This document shows, in pieces, positions 33,957 to 42,630 of a DNA stretch of 42,694 nucleotides. The stretch spans positions 1 to 42,694 of the forward strand of contig NZ_JACBYP010000072.1 in assembly GCF_018982965.1 (NCBI RefSeq). Direction: 5' to 3'. Each line of letters opens with the position of its first letter. The stretch's first letter is position 1. Origin of the DNA: Streptomyces mayonensis (GTDB lineage Bacteria > Actinomycetota > Actinomycetes > Streptomycetales > Streptomycetaceae). Below the pieces are notes generated by a model that saw only the letters and a list, made by a program, of their open reading frames with translations, was not told where the DNA came from and made no database searches. The position numbers and the translations under genes were made by a program.

Positions 33957-34490
33957 TCAGGCCGGTGGTGGCGGGGGCGGGGGTGGGCCGAAGGGGTCCA
34001 GGGTGTCGATCGGTGGGGGTGTCTTCGGGCGGTGCATGCCGGGTTTGCAGCCGGCGAAGGGACCCTGTGGGTCCCGCAGGGCGCTCATGGCCGGGAACAG
34101 GTAGTCGCGGTGCCACATGGCGGGGCCGGTCGGCGGGGAGCCCGGGCCGGTCAGGTCTCCCCAGGCCAGCCACAGACCGTGGAGCTGGGCGACCGCTTCG
34201 GGGTGTTCCCACCACACGGGGCACCAGGGCAGCCCGGAGGAGGCCTCCCTGCCGTAGACGGGCAGCAGCACGTGGTGGGTCCAGAGGGTCAGCTGGCGCA
34301 GCTCGTGCGCGTAGGCGGGGCCCTGCATGTAGAGGATGAAGGCCGGGGGCGGGGGCTCCTTGTCCGGGGTCGCCGTGCCGGGCGGCCCGGCGCCGGTGTC
34401 CGGCCGGGTGTCCGGGGCGTCGGTGTCCGGGGTTTCGGTGTCCGGCCCGGTGTCCGGGGTTTCGGTCTTCTCCGCTGGTGCGGTCGTCAT
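33957..34490 (-). CDS. DUF4913-domain protein of the transfer module
   Basis: A 177-residue protein. The N-terminus is a Thr/Pro/Asp repeat tail (TPDTGPDTETPDTDAPDTRPDTG), and the middle is the DUF4913 core with WCPVWWEHPEAVAQLHGLWLAW, WHRDYLFPAMSAL and DPQGPFAGCKPGMH. The protein ends in a Pro-only run. DUF4913 proteins, as I recall, are found on actinobacterial plasmids and integrative elements beside type IV secretion-like genes, in line with its place here. AGGGAGAA precedes ATG 34490. Function unknown. Confidence 0.75.
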   Translation of the reverse strand: MTTAPAEKTETPDTGPDTETPDTDAPDTRPDTGAGPPGTATPDKEPPPPAFILYMQGPAYAHELRQLTLWTHHVLLPVYGREASSGLPWCPVWWEHPEAVAQLHGLWLAWGDLTGPGSPPTGPAMWHRDYLFPAMSALRDPQGPFAGCKPGMHRPKTPPPIDTLDPFGPPPPPPPPA

Positions 34491-34521
34491 GGTTCTCCCT
34501 GCTGTCTTCCGGCGGCGGCTT

Positions 34522-34560
34522 CCGGTTCAGGCGTCCGGTTCAGGCGTCCGGTTCAGGCGT
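34522..34560 (-). repeat. 13-bp triple tandem repeat placing stop codons in three frames
   Basis: ccggttcaggcgt occurs three times exactly (34522-34534, 34535-34547, 34548-34560), with a partial fourth. Because 13 is not a multiple of 3, the GACGCCTGA within each unit puts a stop in each reading frame at the end of the peptidase gene. Confidence 0.85.
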
Positions 34561-35590
34561 CCGGCCGGACCACGCCCAGGATCACCATGGAGCCCGCCGG
34601 GGCCACGGTCACCGACCGGCCCGGGCGGGGGGCGTGGATCATGTTGCCGTCGCCGGTGTAGAGGCCGACGTGGCTCGCGTCGGGGTGGTAGATGATCAGA
34701 TCGCCGGGCCGCATCTCCTCGACCGGTACGTGCTCGAGCAGGCGCCACTGGTCCTGAGAGGTGCGGGGGACCGTGATGCCGGCGGACCGCCAGGCCTGTG
34801 AGGTGAGGCCCGAGCAGTCGAAGGAGTCGGGCCCCTCGGCGCCCCAGACGTAGGGCTTGCCGAGTTGCCGGGTGGCGTACTCGATGGCCTTCTTGCCGGC
34901 GGCGCCGGCCTCGGTGCCGAGGTGCTTCAGGATGCCGGTGCTCACCCACTGTGCGTGGGCCGCGTCGCCGGCGGCCGTGTCGAGTTCGGCCAGTCGCCTG
35001 CGCTCGTCCTCGGCCAGTCGGGACTCCAGCTTCCGGGCCTTGTCGATGCGTTTCTCGACGGTGCGGCGGTGGGCTGCCAGGGCACGGCGGTTCTCGCGCA
35101 GGCGCGACAGTTCCGCGGACTCGTCGTCGGTGAGCGTGCGCAGCCGGTGGCGGAGGGCCGCCAGGGTGGTGACCACCCGGTTCGTGGTGTGCTGCGCCTG
35201 GCGGGTCCGGGCGGCGGCGTCCAGCGCGTGCGCGGGGTCGGGGGCGAGGGCGAACTGCACTTCCGCGGGCAGCCCGCCGCCGCGGTACTGGGCGCGGGCC
35301 GCTGCTCCGGCCAGCGGCACCAGGCGGTTCAGGTCCCGTTCCGTCCGGCGGATCCGGGCCCCCAGCGAGCGGACCTGCCTCGTCTGCCGGGTGACCTCCT
35401 GGTCGACGGCGTTGTACCGGTCCGTGGCGACCTCGGCGTCGTGGTGGAGGAGCTCGATCTCGGCCCGCACCTCGGAGAGCGTCTGCGGCTCGGCGGCGAC
35501 GGGCTGGTGCAGTGCTGCCGTCAGGCTGAGGGTCAGGGCGGCGGTCGCGGCCGTCCGGCGGTGGCCGCGCGCGCGTGGGATCCGTCTCAT
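34553..35590 (-). CDS. NlpC/P60 (C40) cell-wall peptidase
   Basis: A secreted 345-residue endopeptidase. A signal peptide (residues 1-34, cleaved near PVAAEP) precedes a long coiled-coil region (35-215), then the NlpC/P60 domain with catalytic Cys259 (FDCSGLTSQAW), His307 (ASHVGLYTG) and a second His319 (MIHAPRPG). Coiled-coil plus NlpC/P60 is the layout of RipA-like hydrolases that cleave peptidoglycan stems. In a transfer module it could open the wall for the secretion channel, as VirB1-like enzymes do. ATG 35590 was taken; TTG 35602 is closer to AAGGAAG but has almost no spacer. Confidence 0.88.
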   Translation of the reverse strand: MRRIPRARGHRRTAATAALTLSLTAALHQPVAAEPQTLSEVRAEIELLHHDAEVATDRYNAVDQEVTRQTRQVRSLGARIRRTERDLNRLVPLAGAAARAQYRGGGLPAEVQFALAPDPAHALDAAARTRQAQHTTNRVVTTLAALRHRLRTLTDDESAELSRLRENRRALAAHRRTVEKRIDKARKLESRLAEDERRRLAELDTAAGDAAHAQWVSTGILKHLGTEAGAAGKKAIEYATRQLGKPYVWGAEGPDSFDCSGLTSQAWRSAGITVPRTSQDQWRLLEHVPVEEMRPGDLIIYHPDASHVGLYTGDGNMIHAPRPGRSVTVAPAGSMVILGVVRPDA

Positions 35591-35619
35591 TCCGGGCCGC
35601 AACTTCCTTCTTGTGCCGG

Positions 35620-35635
35620 TGCGTACGCGTACGCA
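35620..35635. promoter_or_regulatory. 16-bp perfect palindrome
   Basis: TGCGTACGCGTACGCA is identical to its reverse complement. It lies 30 bp upstream of the NlpC/P60 start codon, in the divergent region, and may be an operator for the transfer-module gene. Confidence 0.5.
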
Positions 35636-35721
35636 GCGCGTGCGCGAGGGCGGTCGGTGGTGCGTCCCGACAACGGCGCCGCACCGTCCGGCGGTTCAGG
35701 ACGGACGTGAACCGGCCCGGT

Positions 35722-35766
35722 CCGTTGCCCGTTGTGCGTGCCGAATCCGTGCAACGGGGCAACGGG
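35722..35766 (+). promoter_or_regulatory. Long stem-loop ahead of the DUF3592-like gene
   Basis: CCGTTGCCCGTTG (35722-35734) and CAACGGGGCAACGGG (35752-35766) pair with a one-base bulge over a 17-nt loop. The structure ends just before the ribosome site GGGGAGGG, so it could be a leader control element or a terminator shielding the pair of plus-strand genes. Confidence 0.5.
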
Positions 35767-35783
35767 CAAGGGGAGGGACGCGC

Positions 35784-36176
35784 GTGGACGCGGGGTTGGT
35801 GCTGCTCGCGCTGTGTACGGGGTCGGGGCTGGGCTTCCTGTACCTCGCGGTGCGGGCGGCGGCGGGCGCCGTCGGGCTGGCGCTGCGCGGGGAGCGGGTC
35901 ATGGGATTCGTGACGGCCCGTACGGGGACCGGCGGGCGGCAGGGTGAACTCGTGTTGTTCTTCGACCACTTGGGACGGGAGCTGGTACTCGACCCGGGCC
36001 GGTACGGCCCGTTCTACGGTGTGCCGCCGGTGGGCGGGACGGTCCCCGTGGTGTACGCGCGCGGCCGACCCGGCCGGGCCAGGCTCGGGACGCTCCGGCA
36101 TCTGCTGGCCCCGTCGTTCGGATGGTTCCTGGTCTCGACGCTGGTCTTCGGCACCGGCGCGGTGGCGCTGCGGTGA
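35784..36176 (+). CDS. DUF3592-like small membrane protein
   Basis: A 130-residue protein with an N-terminal helix (LVLLALCTGSGLGFLYLAV), a cytoplasmic or extracellular beta-rich middle (VMGFVTARTGTGGRQGELVLFFDHLG) and a C-terminal helix (FGWFLVSTLVFGTGAVAL). That layout of two helices around a short beta domain with a DPGRYGPFYGVPPVGGTVPVVYAR segment matches DUF3592. GTG 35784 has GGAGG 7 nt upstream. Its stop overlaps the next start by GTGA, coupling the two genes. Confidence 0.75.
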   Translation: MDAGLVLLALCTGSGLGFLYLAVRAAAGAVGLALRGERVMGFVTARTGTGGRQGELVLFFDHLGRELVLDPGRYGPFYGVPPVGGTVPVVYARGRPGRARLGTLRHLLAPSFGWFLVSTLVFGTGAVALR

Positions 36177-37459
36177 GGCCGGCCGGAGGTCCGCCCGCGC
36201 TCCCCCGGCGCGTCGACGCACTCGACGTGCTCCGGGGTTTCGCCCTGCTGGGCATCCTGCTCGCCAACGCACTGCTGACGGCGGGGCCGTACGCGGCGCC
36301 CGGACCGGACGCCTCCGGGGCCGACCGGGTCGCGGCCTGGGCGGTGACCGCCCTGGTCACGACCAAGTTCTACGTGCTCTTCTCCTTCCTCTTCGGCTAC
36401 GGCTTCGTGCTCCAGGCGCGGTCCGCCGAGTGGGACGGCGCCGCCCACGGCCCTCGTCATCTGCGGCGGGCTGCGACGCTGTTCGGGATCGGGCTCGTAC
36501 ACGCCGTACTGCTGTACCCGGGCGACATCCTGATGACGTACGCGGCGCTGGCCCTGGTGCTGTACGGGCTGCGCGGGCTGTCCCCGCGGGCCGCCCTGCG
36601 TCTCGCGGCCTGCCTGCTGGTGGTGCTGGCGGCGCTGATGCTGGCGTACGGACTGCTGACCGTGGCCGTCACCGAGCCGCTCGGCGCCGCCCGGCGCACT
36701 GCCGAGGAGGCGGAGGCCGTCGCCGCGTACCGCGGGGGGTTCCGGTCCGTGGTGGGCGCGCATCTGGCGGGCCTTCCGGGGGCGATCGGCGCCGACCTGC
36801 TCCACGCGCCCGCCATACTGGCCGCCATGCTCGCGGGGCTCGCCGCCGCCAAGTCCGCTCTGGCCGAGCGGCGGGGCCGGGACCGGGTGTGGCTGCGGGG
36901 CGTCGTGGTGCGGCTGCTGCCGGCCGGTCTGGCCGGTGGCGCGGTCGCCGCGTGCTGCATGGCCGGGCCGCTGGACAGCCGTTGGTTCCTGGTCGGGCTG
37001 GCGGTGTCGGTGCTGACGGCACCCCTGCTCACGGCGTCGTACGCGTGCGGGCTGCTCCTGCTGCTTGAGCTCTGCCGGCCGGCGGCGGCCCGGGTGCTCG
37101 GGGCGGCCGGGCGGCTGGCCCTCAGCCACTACCTCGCCCAGTCCCTGGTCCTCTCGTTCGTGTTCACCGGGTACGGGTTCGCGCTGTACGACCGGGCCGG
37201 GACGCTCGCCGTCCTGGCCGGCTGCGTGGTGCTCTACGCGGTCCAGCTGGCCGCCGGGGCCCTGCTCCGGCGGCACCTGCGGTACGGCCCGGCCGAGTTC
37301 GTGCTGCGTACGGTCACGCGGGCGCGGCGCCCCGCTGCCCGCCGTCGGCGGCCGGTTTCGACAGGTGCACGCCCGGCGGCCCCGGGATCCCCGTCGCCTC
37401 CGTCCCGTCCGCAGTCTGCGGCATCCCGGGGATCAGGCGCCGTGCGGCGCGTTCGGTGA
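36173..37459 (+). CDS. DUF418/YeiB-like membrane protein with antisense tail
   Basis: A polytopic membrane protein (428 aa, about ten helices) of the DUF418/YeiB family. The N-terminal signature RVDALDVLRGFALLGILLANA and C-terminal LRRHLRYGPAEFVLRTVTRAR are typical. GTG 36173 overlaps the preceding stop. The family end lies near position 37320. The remaining 46 residues (Arg/Pro/Ser-rich) are encoded antisense to the coupling-protein gene, giving a 146-bp convergent overlap, so the original stop codon seems to have been lost. Family function is unknown; members are predicted transporters or acyltransferase-like membrane enzymes. Confidence 0.8.
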   Translation: MRPAGGPPALPRRVDALDVLRGFALLGILLANALLTAGPYAAPGPDASGADRVAAWAVTALVTTKFYVLFSFLFGYGFVLQARSAEWDGAAHGPRHLRRAATLFGIGLVHAVLLYPGDILMTYAALALVLYGLRGLSPRAALRLAACLLVVLAALMLAYGLLTVAVTEPLGAARRTAEEAEAVAAYRGGFRSVVGAHLAGLPGAIGADLLHAPAILAAMLAGLAAAKSALAERRGRDRVWLRGVVVRLLPAGLAGGAVAACCMAGPLDSRWFLVGLAVSVLTAPLLTASYACGLLLLLELCRPAAARVLGAAGRLALSHYLAQSLVLSFVFTGYGFALYDRAGTLAVLAGCVVLYAVQLAAGALLRRHLRYGPAEFVLRTVTRARRPAARRRRPVSTGARPAAPGSPSPPSRPQSAASRGSGAVRRVR

Positions 37460-39170
37460 TGGCCGCGGTCTCCGCCTTGGCGGCGGCCGAGATGACGTCG
37501 GCGCCCGGTTCCTTGTACCAGGGGCGCAGCCGGATCAGCGCCGGCTTGATCCCGGTCGCCAGGAGGAGGGCCGTGCCCTTGGGCAGGGCCCGGATGCGGT
37601 CGGGCGGCAGCACCGGGTCCAGACGGTAGGAGTAGGACCGCGATGTGCCGTCCTTGCTGCGGGAGATGGTGGGGGTACGCACGTCCCGCTGGCCGACGAG
37701 CGTGGAGACCTTCTGGACGAAGTCGGCGTCGTCGAGGCCTGCTCCCAGGAGTTTGACGGTCGCCGCGCTCCACAGCGCGTCCATGCCGACCTCGCCCCAC
37801 ACCCGCGTGCCCTGACGGTAACTCTGCAGCAGTGTCACGACGTTGATGCCCCGGGAGCCCAAGTGTGAGTAGAGGTCCGGCAGGTCGGAGATGCGGCACA
37901 CGTTGGCGGCCTCGTCGAGGACCGCCGTCATGGGCGGGTCCAGCCGTCCGCCCATCCGCTCGGCGGCCACCACGCCCGCCCGCATCGTCGCGTCGGCCAG
38001 TCCCGCGATGACGCCCGCGGCGGAGCCGCCGCCGTCCTTGGACAGGAGGTAGAGGGTGTCCTGGCCGAGGACGTGCTGGTCGGGCCGGAACTCGGGCAGG
38101 TCCGGGTCGGGTGTGACCCAGGCGAGGATCTCCGGGTCGAGGAGGCAGGAGACGGTCTGCCGGGCGGTCTCGTAGATGCCGTCCCGTGTCTCCACGGCCC
38201 CCTGGACCGTGCCCTGCAACTGCTCGGCCATGGCGATCAGTCGGGCGTCGCGGAGCAGGTCGACCGGGGTGCGGTCGCCGGGGTCGGCGAGCCAGCCGAG
38301 CAGTTCGTGCAGCGGTGCGCGGTTGCGGGCGGCGGCGAGGAAGAGGGCGGTGAGGGTGTTCTGGGCGGCCGAGATCCAGAAGTCCTTCTTCGCGGTGTCG
38401 TCGTTGACCGACGCCACGAAGTGCCCGGCCAGCCGGCGGGCGCCCTCGGTGCTGCGGCACTCGCTGAGCAGGTCCCACCACATGGTGCGCGGGGCGTGCG
38501 CGATGCCCTGCGGGTCGAAGGTCCACACGGTGCCCGCCTTCTCGCGTTCGGCGCGGGTGACGGCGTACACGTCGGACTTGTTGGAGGTGAGCAGGACCGC
38601 ACCCTGGGCGCGCAGCACCCGGGGGACAGCGATGCCGGTGGACTTGCCGGCCCGGGGCGCCATGAGGTCGAGTTCCACGTCCTCGTAGCTGCTGCGCAGC
38701 TCGGGGCCGTGGGGCGCGAGGTCGCCGAGGAGGTTGCCGGTCTCGTCCGGCCGCAGGTGCTCACGGCCGCGCAGTCCGGGGCGCAGTTCCCGGGCCCGGG
38801 CGGCGACGCCCTTGGGGCACAGGGGGGCGAGTTCACGGCGGCCGGCCAGGCCCTTGCGGCCTGCGCCCTCGCGCACCAGGAAGCCGACGAGCAGGGCGAC
38901 CGGGAGCACGATGAGCGCCAGGACGCCCAGAACGCCCCCGTACACGGCGGCGGCCGGTGCCCACGGCCAGGACGCGGCGGGCCCGTCGGAGGCCATCCGG
39001 GCCATCGTGGACAGGGTGAACGGCGGAGCCTGCCAGCCGTGACCGCTCAGTCCCGAGCCGAGGGTGCCGCCGGACCAGACGACGGTGAACACGGTGAGTC
39101 CGGCGCCCGCCACCGCCACGACGGCCCAGGGCAGGAGTTGGTCGAGGTCGCTGGAACGGGGGCTGCTCAC
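37314..39170 (-). CDS. VirD4/TraG-like coupling protein
   Basis: A 618-residue membrane-anchored ATPase of the TraG/VirD4 kind, which feeds substrate DNA or protein into type IV secretion channels. Two N-terminal helices (LLPWAVVAVAGAGLTVFTVV and VYGGVLGVLALIVLPVALLVGFL) precede the ATPase. Walker A is in DLMAPRAGKSTGIAVPR and Walker B in MTAVLDEAANV, followed by LGSRGINVVTLLQSYRQG, a stretch typical of TraG/VirD4 ATPases. GTG 39170 overlaps the stop of the VirB4-like gene (GTGA) with GGAGG 8 nt upstream; a GTG at 39179 lacks a spacer. Walker A is degenerate (AxRAGKST). Confidence 0.85.
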   Translation of the reverse strand: MSSPRSSDLDQLLPWAVVAVAGAGLTVFTVVWSGGTLGSGLSGHGWQAPPFTLSTMARMASDGPAASWPWAPAAAVYGGVLGVLALIVLPVALLVGFLVREGAGRKGLAGRRELAPLCPKGVAARARELRPGLRGREHLRPDETGNLLGDLAPHGPELRSSYEDVELDLMAPRAGKSTGIAVPRVLRAQGAVLLTSNKSDVYAVTRAEREKAGTVWTFDPQGIAHAPRTMWWDLLSECRSTEGARRLAGHFVASVNDDTAKKDFWISAAQNTLTALFLAAARNRAPLHELLGWLADPGDRTPVDLLRDARLIAMAEQLQGTVQGAVETRDGIYETARQTVSCLLDPEILAWVTPDPDLPEFRPDQHVLGQDTLYLLSKDGGGSAAGVIAGLADATMRAGVVAAERMGGRLDPPMTAVLDEAANVCRISDLPDLYSHLGSRGINVVTLLQSYRQGTRVWGEVGMDALWSAATVKLLGAGLDDADFVQKVSTLVGQRDVRTPTISRSKDGTSRSYSYRLDPVLPPDRIRALPKGTALLLATGIKPALIRLRPWYKEPGADVISAAAKAETAAITERAARRLIPGMPQTADGTEATGIPGPPGVHLSKPAADGGQRGAAPA

Positions 39171-41140
39171 GCGGTCCACCTCCCGTCCGGCGCGTCGCCC
39201 TCACGGGCGGGCGGCCCCGGGGGGCCGGGGTGCCCGGACGCGAGCGGACCGCCGGGCACGCCGGGTTCGAGGAGCACACCGGGCGCACCGGGTTCGAGAG
39301 GCGCACCGGGTGCACCGGGCATCGGGTGGGCACCCTCCAGCGCGGCCCGTGCCACCTGCTCGGCGGTGTGGGCCACGGCCTGCTCGACCGCCTCCTCGTT
39401 CGGCGTCCACCGGGTGTTGGTGTTGTGCAGCCGACGCTCGGCGTCGGTGATGGCGACCTTGATCGGAATGCCGGGCCGCCCGCCGACCTTGATGAGGAAG
39501 CGGCCCCGGCCGGGCGGCTCCTCGTGGTCCCCCGTGACTCCCCAGCCGGGCGGCGAGGACCAGGAGGAGACGAGTTCGATCTCGCGCCGGGACAGGCCCA
39601 CGACCTTCCCGAGGTCCTCCATCTCCGCCTTCGGCAGCCCGGCGCACACCACCATCCCGGCCCGCTCCACGAACCCGCGGGCCTTGGCCCGGTCGGCGTC
39701 GGTGCCGAGCGCCTCGGCGTCCTTCAGGGTATGGGTGATCTTGGCGTCGCCGAGGCCGAGGGAACGGTTGAGCCGGGTCAGCGCGTCGATGCGGTCGACG
39801 ATGCCGGAGGCGGCGCGCAACGGCCGCCACAGTTCGTCGAGCACCGTGAAGAACCAGCGCCTGGGGGCGAGTCCGGCGTCCGCGAGGGCGTGCGAGGCGG
39901 CCACCGTGCCGAGCCCGTCGGACCAGGCGGCGAGCATCGCCGCGGCGGTCAGCTGGGTGTCGGCCTCACCGATGCCGGAGATGTCGATGCACACCGCCGG
40001 CGCGTTCGGGTCGATGCGGGTGGACGTCTCGGAGGCGAAGGTGTCGCCGAGGGGACCGTCGAGGATGCCGAGCAGGGAGCGGTGCAGCGGGTCGACCGCG
40101 TCCCGGTAGCGGGTGTCGTCCCCCCGGTCGAGCGTGACCGCGCGCACCCGGTCGGGCCCCTCGGCGAGGATCCGCAGCACGTCCGGCAGCAGCGCCGGGC
40201 GTCCGGGCGCGGTACGTTCCCGCAGGTGGTGCAGCACGGCGGAGAGCACGGACTGTTCGTGGTCGTCCATCGGCCGGCCGCGCACGATGGTGATGAGCGC
40301 GGCCACCATGTTCAGGACCCGGCCGTGCGTCTCCGCCTTCAGCATCTCGCCCGCCTGGCCGCCGATCCGTTCCGCCGCCGCGCCCATGGCGCCCGGGTCC
40401 AGGATGTTGATGCCGCCCCGCCCCCGCGCGATGGAGATCACCTGGCCGCCCAGGGCCCGGACCGTGTCGGCGTAGTCGGGCTTGAGGTCGCCGAGGACCA
40501 GCGGGACGACACCGGTCGCGGAGAGCCCGATGAGCATCCGGTTGACGAGCGTGGACTTGCCCAGTCCCGGCATGCCCAGCATGAACAGTGAGGGGTTGGA
40601 GATGTAGCGGGCCCGGGTGAACCAGTTCAGCGGGTCGCCGCAGACCGTGGCGCCGGTGAACAGGTGCTGTCCCAGCGGCACACCGGTCATGGGGGAACCG
40701 GACCCGGCGGCGAAGGGCCACATGCCGCAGGCCTGGACGGTCGTGGCGCGCCACATGGTGGGCGGGTCCAGGTACCCGACCCGTCCGCCGCCCGGTCCCG
40801 ACCAGCCGCGGGGCGGGACGTACGGCTCCCGCGGGCGGGCCTGCTTCTGCGGTCGGGCTGTCTCCTGCTGCTGCCGGGCCGTCTGCTGCTGCCCGCGGGA
40901 GGCGGACTTCCGTGGGCGGCCCCTGCGGCCGGCGCCGGACTCCACCGGTTCGAGGGTCGTGCCGGACCCGCTCTTCCGCGGCTTGCTCCTTCGGCGTCCG
41001 GCCGGCCCGGCCCCGCTCGGTTCCCGCTCGGTCCCGGTACGCTCAAGCGCCGCCGGCCCGTTGTCCAGCGCCTCGCGCGCCCGCTGCTCGGCCAGCCGGT
41101 CGGCCCGTTCGGCCCTTCTCTCCTCGCTACGGCGGCTCAC
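39167..41140 (-). CDS. VirB4/TrwB-like secretion ATPase
   Basis: A 657-residue ATPase. Residues 1-100 are a disordered, basic, Gln/Arg-rich tail (RRSEERRAERADRLAEQRA and a QQQ region). The ATPase begins near 105 with PPRGWSGPGG, has Walker A GMPGLGKST at 189-197 and a Walker B-like LDELWRP. The pattern FMLGMPGLGKSTLVNRML with LVLGDLKPDYAD is typical of the VirB4/HerA clade in actinobacterial transfer systems. GTG 41140 overlaps the stop of the upstream gene (GTGA, AGGAGG upstream). It would power the channel together with the coupling protein. Confidence 0.85.
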   Translation of the reverse strand: MSRRSEERRAERADRLAEQRAREALDNGPAALERTGTEREPSGAGPAGRRRSKPRKSGSGTTLEPVESGAGRRGRPRKSASRGQQQTARQQQETARPQKQARPREPYVPPRGWSGPGGGRVGYLDPPTMWRATTVQACGMWPFAAGSGSPMTGVPLGQHLFTGATVCGDPLNWFTRARYISNPSLFMLGMPGLGKSTLVNRMLIGLSATGVVPLVLGDLKPDYADTVRALGGQVISIARGRGGINILDPGAMGAAAERIGGQAGEMLKAETHGRVLNMVAALITIVRGRPMDDHEQSVLSAVLHHLRERTAPGRPALLPDVLRILAEGPDRVRAVTLDRGDDTRYRDAVDPLHRSLLGILDGPLGDTFASETSTRIDPNAPAVCIDISGIGEADTQLTAAAMLAAWSDGLGTVAASHALADAGLAPRRWFFTVLDELWRPLRAASGIVDRIDALTRLNRSLGLGDAKITHTLKDAEALGTDADRAKARGFVERAGMVVCAGLPKAEMEDLGKVVGLSRREIELVSSWSSPPGWGVTGDHEEPPGRGRFLIKVGGRPGIPIKVAITDAERRLHNTNTRWTPNEEAVEQAVAHTAEQVARAALEGAHPMPGAPGAPLEPGAPGVLLEPGVPGGPLASGHPGPPGPPAREGDAPDGRWTA

Positions 41141-42630
41141 AGCGCCTCCTGCAGTTCGTGCGGGACCAGGGTCTGTTCCCACGGGAGGATCCCGGCGGGC
41201 AGGGTGCAGCTGAACGCGGCGGCCTGCATCCGGTCGGCGGGGCGCATCAGCACGCGGGAGGCGGCGGTGAGGTTGCGTACGGTGACCGTCGCGTCGGCCA
41301 GTTGCTCCAGGTCGTCGACGGTGACCGTCAGCATCAGCGAGAACTCCACCAGCCCGGCCCCCGAGGCCTCCTCGGCCGCGGTCTGTTCCGCCGCCCGTAC
41401 CTCGGAGGCCGCCCTGGCCTGCACCATGCCGCGGCCGGAGTTGGCCATGAACTGGGCGCTGCGCCGGTCGGACTCGACGATCCGGGCCGAGGTGGCCGGG
41501 TCGATGGGCCGGTACACCAGCGCGACCCTCTTGCGGCGGGTACCGGGAGCCGCCTCCAGCATCCCCCGCAGGACCGAGGCCCGTACGGTGCCGCGCGGCG
41601 CCAGCGTCATGAGCCAGGTGCGGGAGACTCCCGAGTCGTGCTGGTAGCTGTTCACGGTCTCCACGGCGGCGGCCGGTCCCGCGTCGTCCCACTCCAGACC
41701 CGTACCGCCGTGTTGGGCACGGGCCGTCAGGACGTCGGCGGCGACGGCCGGGTCGTAGGCGACGCGCACCACCTCGGCGATCCGCTCGGCCGACAACGGG
41801 TACGCGGCTCCGCCGCCGGCCGCGACCAGCCCGTTGAGGAGGCCAGGCACGCGGATGGCGAGGTCGGCGATCACGTCGTCCCGCGAACGTTTCTGGCCGG
41901 GGGGAACGCCGTAGGTGAGGCTGACGTAGGTGTGCATCTCGGAGGACGCGGTCGGGTAGCGCTCGACGACCTCCTCCATCACGGCCCGCGCGGCGGGCGG
42001 CGCGTCCTCCTGGATGCGGGGCAGCACCTCGTGGGCGAGCCGGGTGCCCGGGTCGGGCGCGGTCTCCACGATCAGGGACGCGCCGCGCAGGCCCGGTTCG
42101 TGGGCCAGCCGGGCCAGCCATTCGCCCCACAGCGCGACCCATACGTCGACCTGGTCGGGGTCGACGAGTGAGCCGCCGTCGGGTTCGCAGCCGAGGACGA
42201 TCGTGTACGTGTTGCGCTCGGGGTGGTGCAGAACGCCGAAGGGCCGGTCGTAGGCGTCCCGGCCCTCGGAGGCGGTGACCTTGGTGAGCAGCCCCGGCGG
42301 GCGGTATCGGCCGCCGGGGCGGGCGGAGAGGGGCCCGGACACGTAGAGGTGCGCCCCCCGCGCCTTACGGCGTCGCCAGCCGATGCGCAGGGCGAGCAAC
42401 TGGTAGACGTTGCGCCCGTCCTGGGTACGGACGGCGAGGGGCACCAGGAACACGACGACCGGGACGAGCACGACGAGCGCCGCGTAGAGCGAGATGAGCG
42501 ACGCCAGCAGGGTGACGACGAGCCCGCCGAAGACACCGAAGGTGCCGACGAGCCCGAGCGGACCGAGCCCCGGCCGCCGTGGCCGACGCCAGTTCCCGTA
42601 GGTCGGTTGGGTGACGGCTTGCGTGGACAT
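41137..42630 (-). CDS. SCO6880-type transfer-module membrane protein
   Basis: A 497-residue protein with two N-terminal helices (about 22-43 and 47-68), a PrgI-like layout, and a large cytoplasmic domain without Walker motifs (HHPERNTYTIVLGCEPDG). It corresponds to what I know as the SCO6880 family, always placed just before a VirB4-like ATPase gene in actinobacterial type IV-like loci. It probably anchors the ATPase to the membrane. ATG 42630 follows AAGGGA; the 64 bp upstream to the window edge show no gene end I can identify. Partners upstream (VirB6-like) lie outside the window. Confidence 0.8.
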   Translation of the reverse strand: MSTQAVTQPTYGNWRRPRRPGLGPLGLVGTFGVFGGLVVTLLASLISLYAALVVLVPVVVFLVPLAVRTQDGRNVYQLLALRIGWRRRKARGAHLYVSGPLSARPGGRYRPPGLLTKVTASEGRDAYDRPFGVLHHPERNTYTIVLGCEPDGGSLVDPDQVDVWVALWGEWLARLAHEPGLRGASLIVETAPDPGTRLAHEVLPRIQEDAPPAARAVMEEVVERYPTASSEMHTYVSLTYGVPPGQKRSRDDVIADLAIRVPGLLNGLVAAGGGAAYPLSAERIAEVVRVAYDPAVAADVLTARAQHGGTGLEWDDAGPAAAVETVNSYQHDSGVSRTWLMTLAPRGTVRASVLRGMLEAAPGTRRKRVALVYRPIDPATSARIVESDRRSAQFMANSGRGMVQARAASEVRAAEQTAAEEASGAGLVEFSLMLTVTVDDLEQLADATVTVRNLTAASRVLMRPADRMQAAAFSCTLPAGILPWEQTLVPHELQEAL

